Shown: positions 23,840 through 25,484 of the stretch, in pieces
How positions within the stretch are numbered: the stretch's first letter is position 1
Layout: every line of letters begins with the position of its first letter
Origin: Chloroflexota bacterium
GTDB taxonomy: Bacteria > Chloroflexota > UBA11872
Length of the DNA: 25,484 bases
Reading direction: 5' to 3'
NCBI GenBank assembly: GCA_026707185.1
Contig: JAPOXI010000123.1
Span: 1 to 25,484, forward strand
Translations under genes and position numbers: made by a program
Notes under the pieces: generated by a model
The model's database searches: none
What the model was told of the DNA's origin: nothing
Seen by the model: only the letters and a program-made list of their open reading frames with translations

Positions 23840-23868
23840 AAAAAAGGGGGCTCCTTGTGGGAGCCCCC
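23840..23868 (-). terminator. Intrinsic terminator 15 nt before the NYN start codon
   Basis: On the minus strand a 9-bp GC-rich stem (GGGGGCTCC/GGAGCCCCC, loop CACAA) is followed by six T. It could end the upstream aldo/keto reductase transcript, but it sits downstream of a predicted NYN promoter and immediately before that gene's ribosome binding site, so it would also attenuate the NYN gene. Confidence 0.8.
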
Positions 23869-23925
23869 CAAGTTCCGCAAAATTCCCCGCGATTGGGGTG
23901 AAGCCAACTGCCCCTCGATTGGGGT
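23869..23925 (-). ncRNA. Candidate cis-regulatory leader (attenuator) of the NYN gene
   Basis: The region from the predicted start site (~23925) to the terminator carries two short hairpins, CCCCAATCGAGGGG (23924-23911) and CCCCAATCGCGGGG (23898-23885), then AACTTGGGG running into the terminator's 5' arm. The CCCCAA of either hairpin can pair with TTGGGG, which would take up the 5' arm of the terminator and act as an antiterminator. I recognise no known riboswitch class. A sensing function is an inference from this layout. Confidence 0.45.
23885..23924. repeat. Two copies of CCCC-N6-GGGG hairpin repeat
   Basis: The copies at 23885-23898 and 23911-23924 differ at one base (CCCCGCGATTGGGG and CCCCTCGATTGGGG on the plus strand) and start 26 bp apart. 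Each is a small inverted repeat. Confidence 0.7.
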
Positions 23926-23931
23926 AGACAC

Positions 23932-23960
23932 ATTGTCCGACGCGGAGCAGCTTGGGTCAA
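23932..23960 (-). promoter_or_regulatory. Predicted promoter of the NYN gene
   Basis: TTGACC (23960-23955), a 17-bp spacer and GACAAT (23937-23932) give five of six matches at -35 and four of six at -10. Transcription would start near 23925, so the first hairpin repeat would be at the very 5' end of the RNA. Confidence 0.55.
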
Positions 23961-24006
23961 TACCTCCTAAGGCAAACCGAGCGCTGCTGGGCTAGGGTGC
24001 CCGCTC

Positions 24007-24942
24007 CTAGAACCAGTCGTTCGGAAACTCCACCGGCGACACGATCTCGCGGAAGCTTCCAAACTCCTCCGCCACCTTCAAGGCCGCCACATCGGCGTGC
24101 AACTCCTCAATCGAGGTTGGACCAATCACGTTGACGTCAATGTCCGGGCAAGCCAGCGAGTAGGCCAAAGCCGCGGTCTGCAGGCTCATCCCGTGAGCCA
24201 GGGCGCGCTGCTCCATGTGCCGCACCTCGTTCATCACCTCCGGCGCGGCATCCCGATAGCTATACCGTGCCCCTTGAACCGCGCCCGTGCCCAGGATGTT
24301 CCCGCCGAACGGGCTGATGTTGATCACGCCCAGGTTGTGCCGACGTGCGTGAGGGTGTATGCGCCGCGCGGCGTCCTGGTTCAACAGGGTGTAATGGTGG
24401 TAAGAGCCGATGATGTCGAACTCGCCGCTCTCCGCCGCCATCGCCGCAAAGTCCGCGTTCCCGACCGCCGTACCGATCGCGCCCACCAGCCCCTCGGCCT
24501 GCAATCGCCGTAGCGCCGCGAGTGTGCCGTTCGGCCCCACGATCTCGTCCCAGTGGTCCGGCGTCGCGTCGTGCACCTTGACCACCGGCAGACGCTCCAG
24601 CCCTAGTTCTTCCAGGCTGCTGTGCACGCTCCGAACCGCCCGATCTGGACCAAAGTCGTACTCGACACCGTTGTCGGCCTTGTAGCGCCCGATCTTGGTG
24701 ACGATCAGCAAGTCGTCCGGCGGCTCGGCCTCCGTCAGTCGGTCAGCCAGCCACCCCTGCTCGTACGACGGTGCGGAGTCCACGTGCCGGATCCCCAGCC
24801 GAAACGCCTCGCGCAACAGCTCGACGTAGGCGTCATCCCCCACCTTGCCGATCCAGTTGGCCGAGCCCAGCGCCAGCTTGGTGGACCGCACGCCTGACCG
24901 CCCCAACGTCACGGGCGGAACCTGTGGCAGATCGTTGGTCAT
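24007..24942 (-). CDS. Aldo/keto reductase (aldose 1-dehydrogenase-like)
   Basis: Starting at ATG 24942 (GGTGA five bases upstream; ATG 24954 is also possible) the product has 311 residues and a TIM-barrel AKR pattern. It opens with VTLGRSGVRSTKLALGSANW, then has RHVDSAPSYEQG with D55 and Tyr60, VTKIGRY with Lys83 and VVKVHDA with His124, the complete catalytic tetrad. The C-terminal NVIGPTSIEELHADV is the NADP(H)-binding loop. The motif set resembles the L-fucose/D-threo-aldose 1-dehydrogenase group (sugar to lactone with NAD(P)), but the exact substrate is uncertain. It diverges from the lactonase-like gene at 25121 across ~180 bp, which would fit consecutive steps in sugar acid formation. 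Confidence 0.88.
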   Translation of the reverse strand: MTNDLPQVPPVTLGRSGVRSTKLALGSANWIGKVGDDAYVELLREAFRLGIRHVDSAPSYEQGWLADRLTEAEPPDDLLIVTKIGRYKADNGVEYDFGPDRAVRSVHSSLEELGLERLPVVKVHDATPDHWDEIVGPNGTLAALRRLQAEGLVGAIGTAVGNADFAAMAAESGEFDIIGSYHHYTLLNQDAARRIHPHARRHNLGVINISPFGGNILGTGAVQGARYSYRDAAPEVMNEVRHMEQRALAHGMSLQTAALAYSLACPDIDVNVIGPTSIEELHADVAALKVAEEFGSFREIVSPVEFPNDWF

Positions 24943-24994
24943 GGCGGTCACCATCCGAAGCCAGCGCCAACCTCATCGTGCGCCCGTCACGGAG

Positions 24995-25033
24995 TTACCG
25001 CAACCCATGGCATTACCGCTCACCCGGAGTGAG
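24995..25033. promoter_or_regulatory. Possible operator between divergent sugar genes
   Basis: TTACCGC occurs twice in direct orientation (24995-25001 and 25013-25019), 18 bp apart. The second copy is followed by the inverted repeat CTCAC-CCGGA-GTGAG (25019-25033). The position between divergent genes suits a regulator site. No clear -35/-10 pair was found. Confidence 0.3.
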
Positions 25034-25120
25034 ACAGGCGCGGAGCGGCCACAACCGGACTGGCGTTCCGTAAATCGGGCAAGATCAGACCAATTCGTCT
25101 CGCCTACTGGAGCCCGCAAC

Positions 25121-25484
25121 GTGGCCGAACCCATTCCGCACTTTGACGTTGAGCTTGAGGACGTTTCCGGACGCCTGACCGAACTCATCGACCCCGGCGC
25201 CAATATGGAACGCATCGCCGGCGGCCTTGGGTTCACCGAGGGTCCCGTCTGGCGCGGCGACCACCTCCTGTTCAGCGACATTCCCAACGACCGCATCTGC
25301 CGCTGGCGCCAGTTGCCCGAAGGCCCCGAGCTCACGACCTTCCGTGCCTACAACGGCTCCACCAATGGCCTCACGCTCGACCGCGAAGGCCGCCTGCTCG
25401 GCTGCACCCATGGCGCCCGCGCCGTGCTTCGCTTCGACCAGAACAACCAACCCACGCCCATCGCCACCCACTTCAACGGCGGAC
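25121..25484 (+). CDS. SMP-30/gluconolactonase-like protein (3' end outside window)
   Basis: The frame starts at GTG 25121, with GGAG eight bases upstream, and runs off the right edge after 121 codons. The N-terminal part shows family hallmarks: LGFTEGPVWRGDHLLFSDIPNDRICRW with the metal-binding Glu of FTEGPVW, and YNGSTNGLTLDREGRLLGCTHGARAVLRF with the substrate-side Asn. These proteins are six-bladed propellers that hydrolyse sugar or other lactones with a divalent metal. No signal peptide is seen, so it is cytoplasmic. It is divergent from the aldo/keto reductase. Confidence 0.88.
   Translation, partial: MAEPIPHFDVELEDVSGRLTELIDPGANMERIAGGLGFTEGPVWRGDHLLFSDIPNDRICRWRQLPEGPELTTFRAYNGSTNGLTLDREGRLLGCTHGARAVLRFDQNNQPTPIATHFNGG

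Noticed and set aside
23885..23924. CRISPR-like repeat from the two CCCC-N6-GGGG copies
   Set aside because: There are only two copies of 14 bp with 12 bp between them and no cas gene; a leader RNA explains them better.
23578..23931. Open frame beginning with GTG in the NYN leader, as a possible leader peptide
   Set aside because: It overlaps the NYN gene out of frame for most of its length, has no ribosome binding site, and lacks codon runs typical of attenuator peptides.
23869..24006. tRNA or tRNA-like gene in the hairpin-rich gap
   Set aside because: No cloverleaf, T-loop consensus or CCA-adjacent acceptor stem could be built on either strand.

Overview
The window is GC-rich bacterial DNA with dense, often overlapping genes and frequent GTG/TTG starts. 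No rRNA, tRNA, CRISPR array, transposase or phage gene was found. The gene complement suggests a Chloroflexota-type bacterium, possibly a marine or host-associated lineage: a family-5 uracil-DNA glycosylase, an rpsF-ssb-rpsR cluster followed by a membrane-anchored PpiC isomerase, PF06182-type ABC-2 permeases, a tiny membrane CxxCxGxG protein, and large secreted FN3/cadherin/plant-type-LRR/WSPDG-propeller proteins. This placement is an inference from gene content, not a phylogeny.

Positions 1-10468, all minus strand, form a cell-surface locus read right to left. It starts with a secreted multi-FN3 protein ending in a HEAGH metzincin-like peptidase (7209-10319). Next comes a membrane-anchored seven-blade propeller fused to plant-type leucine-rich repeats (5182-7197). 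A second, decayed copy of the same pair follows: only the last ~28 codons of the second peptidase survive (5045-5131), and the second propeller-LRR gene is split by a frameshift (3633-5045 and 3079-3690). The last gene is a lipoprotein-like LRR-FN3-cadherin adhesin that runs off the left edge (1-3079). Stop/start overlaps (TGATG) and short gaps imply one transcript. A promoter with a palindrome over the expected start site lies at 10445-10491.

Positions 10759-13367 (plus) hold a three-gene ABC-2 exporter, apparently leaderless. Positions 13359-14971 (minus) hold an alpha/beta hydrolase overlapping a family-5 UDG by ATGA. Positions 15005-17439 (plus) hold rpsF-ssb-rpsR and a PpiC-type foldase; S18 has an unusual RGG-rich N-terminal extension. 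Positions 17473-18944 (minus) hold an MFS transporter behind a 71-residue membrane zinc-finger protein. Positions 19021-22957 (plus) hold dnaE, with a long disordered insert near its C-terminus.

Positions 23009-23960 (minus) hold a NYN-domain (PIN-like nuclease) gene. It has its own promoter and a ~100-nt leader carrying two copies of a CCCCAATCG hairpin and a strong intrinsic terminator 15 nt before the start codon. This looks like an attenuator and is the best candidate here for an undescribed regulatory element. The right end carries a divergent pair: an aldo/keto reductase (minus) and an SMP-30/gluconolactonase-like gene (plus, truncated by the window edge), plausibly acting on the same sugar/lactone substrates.
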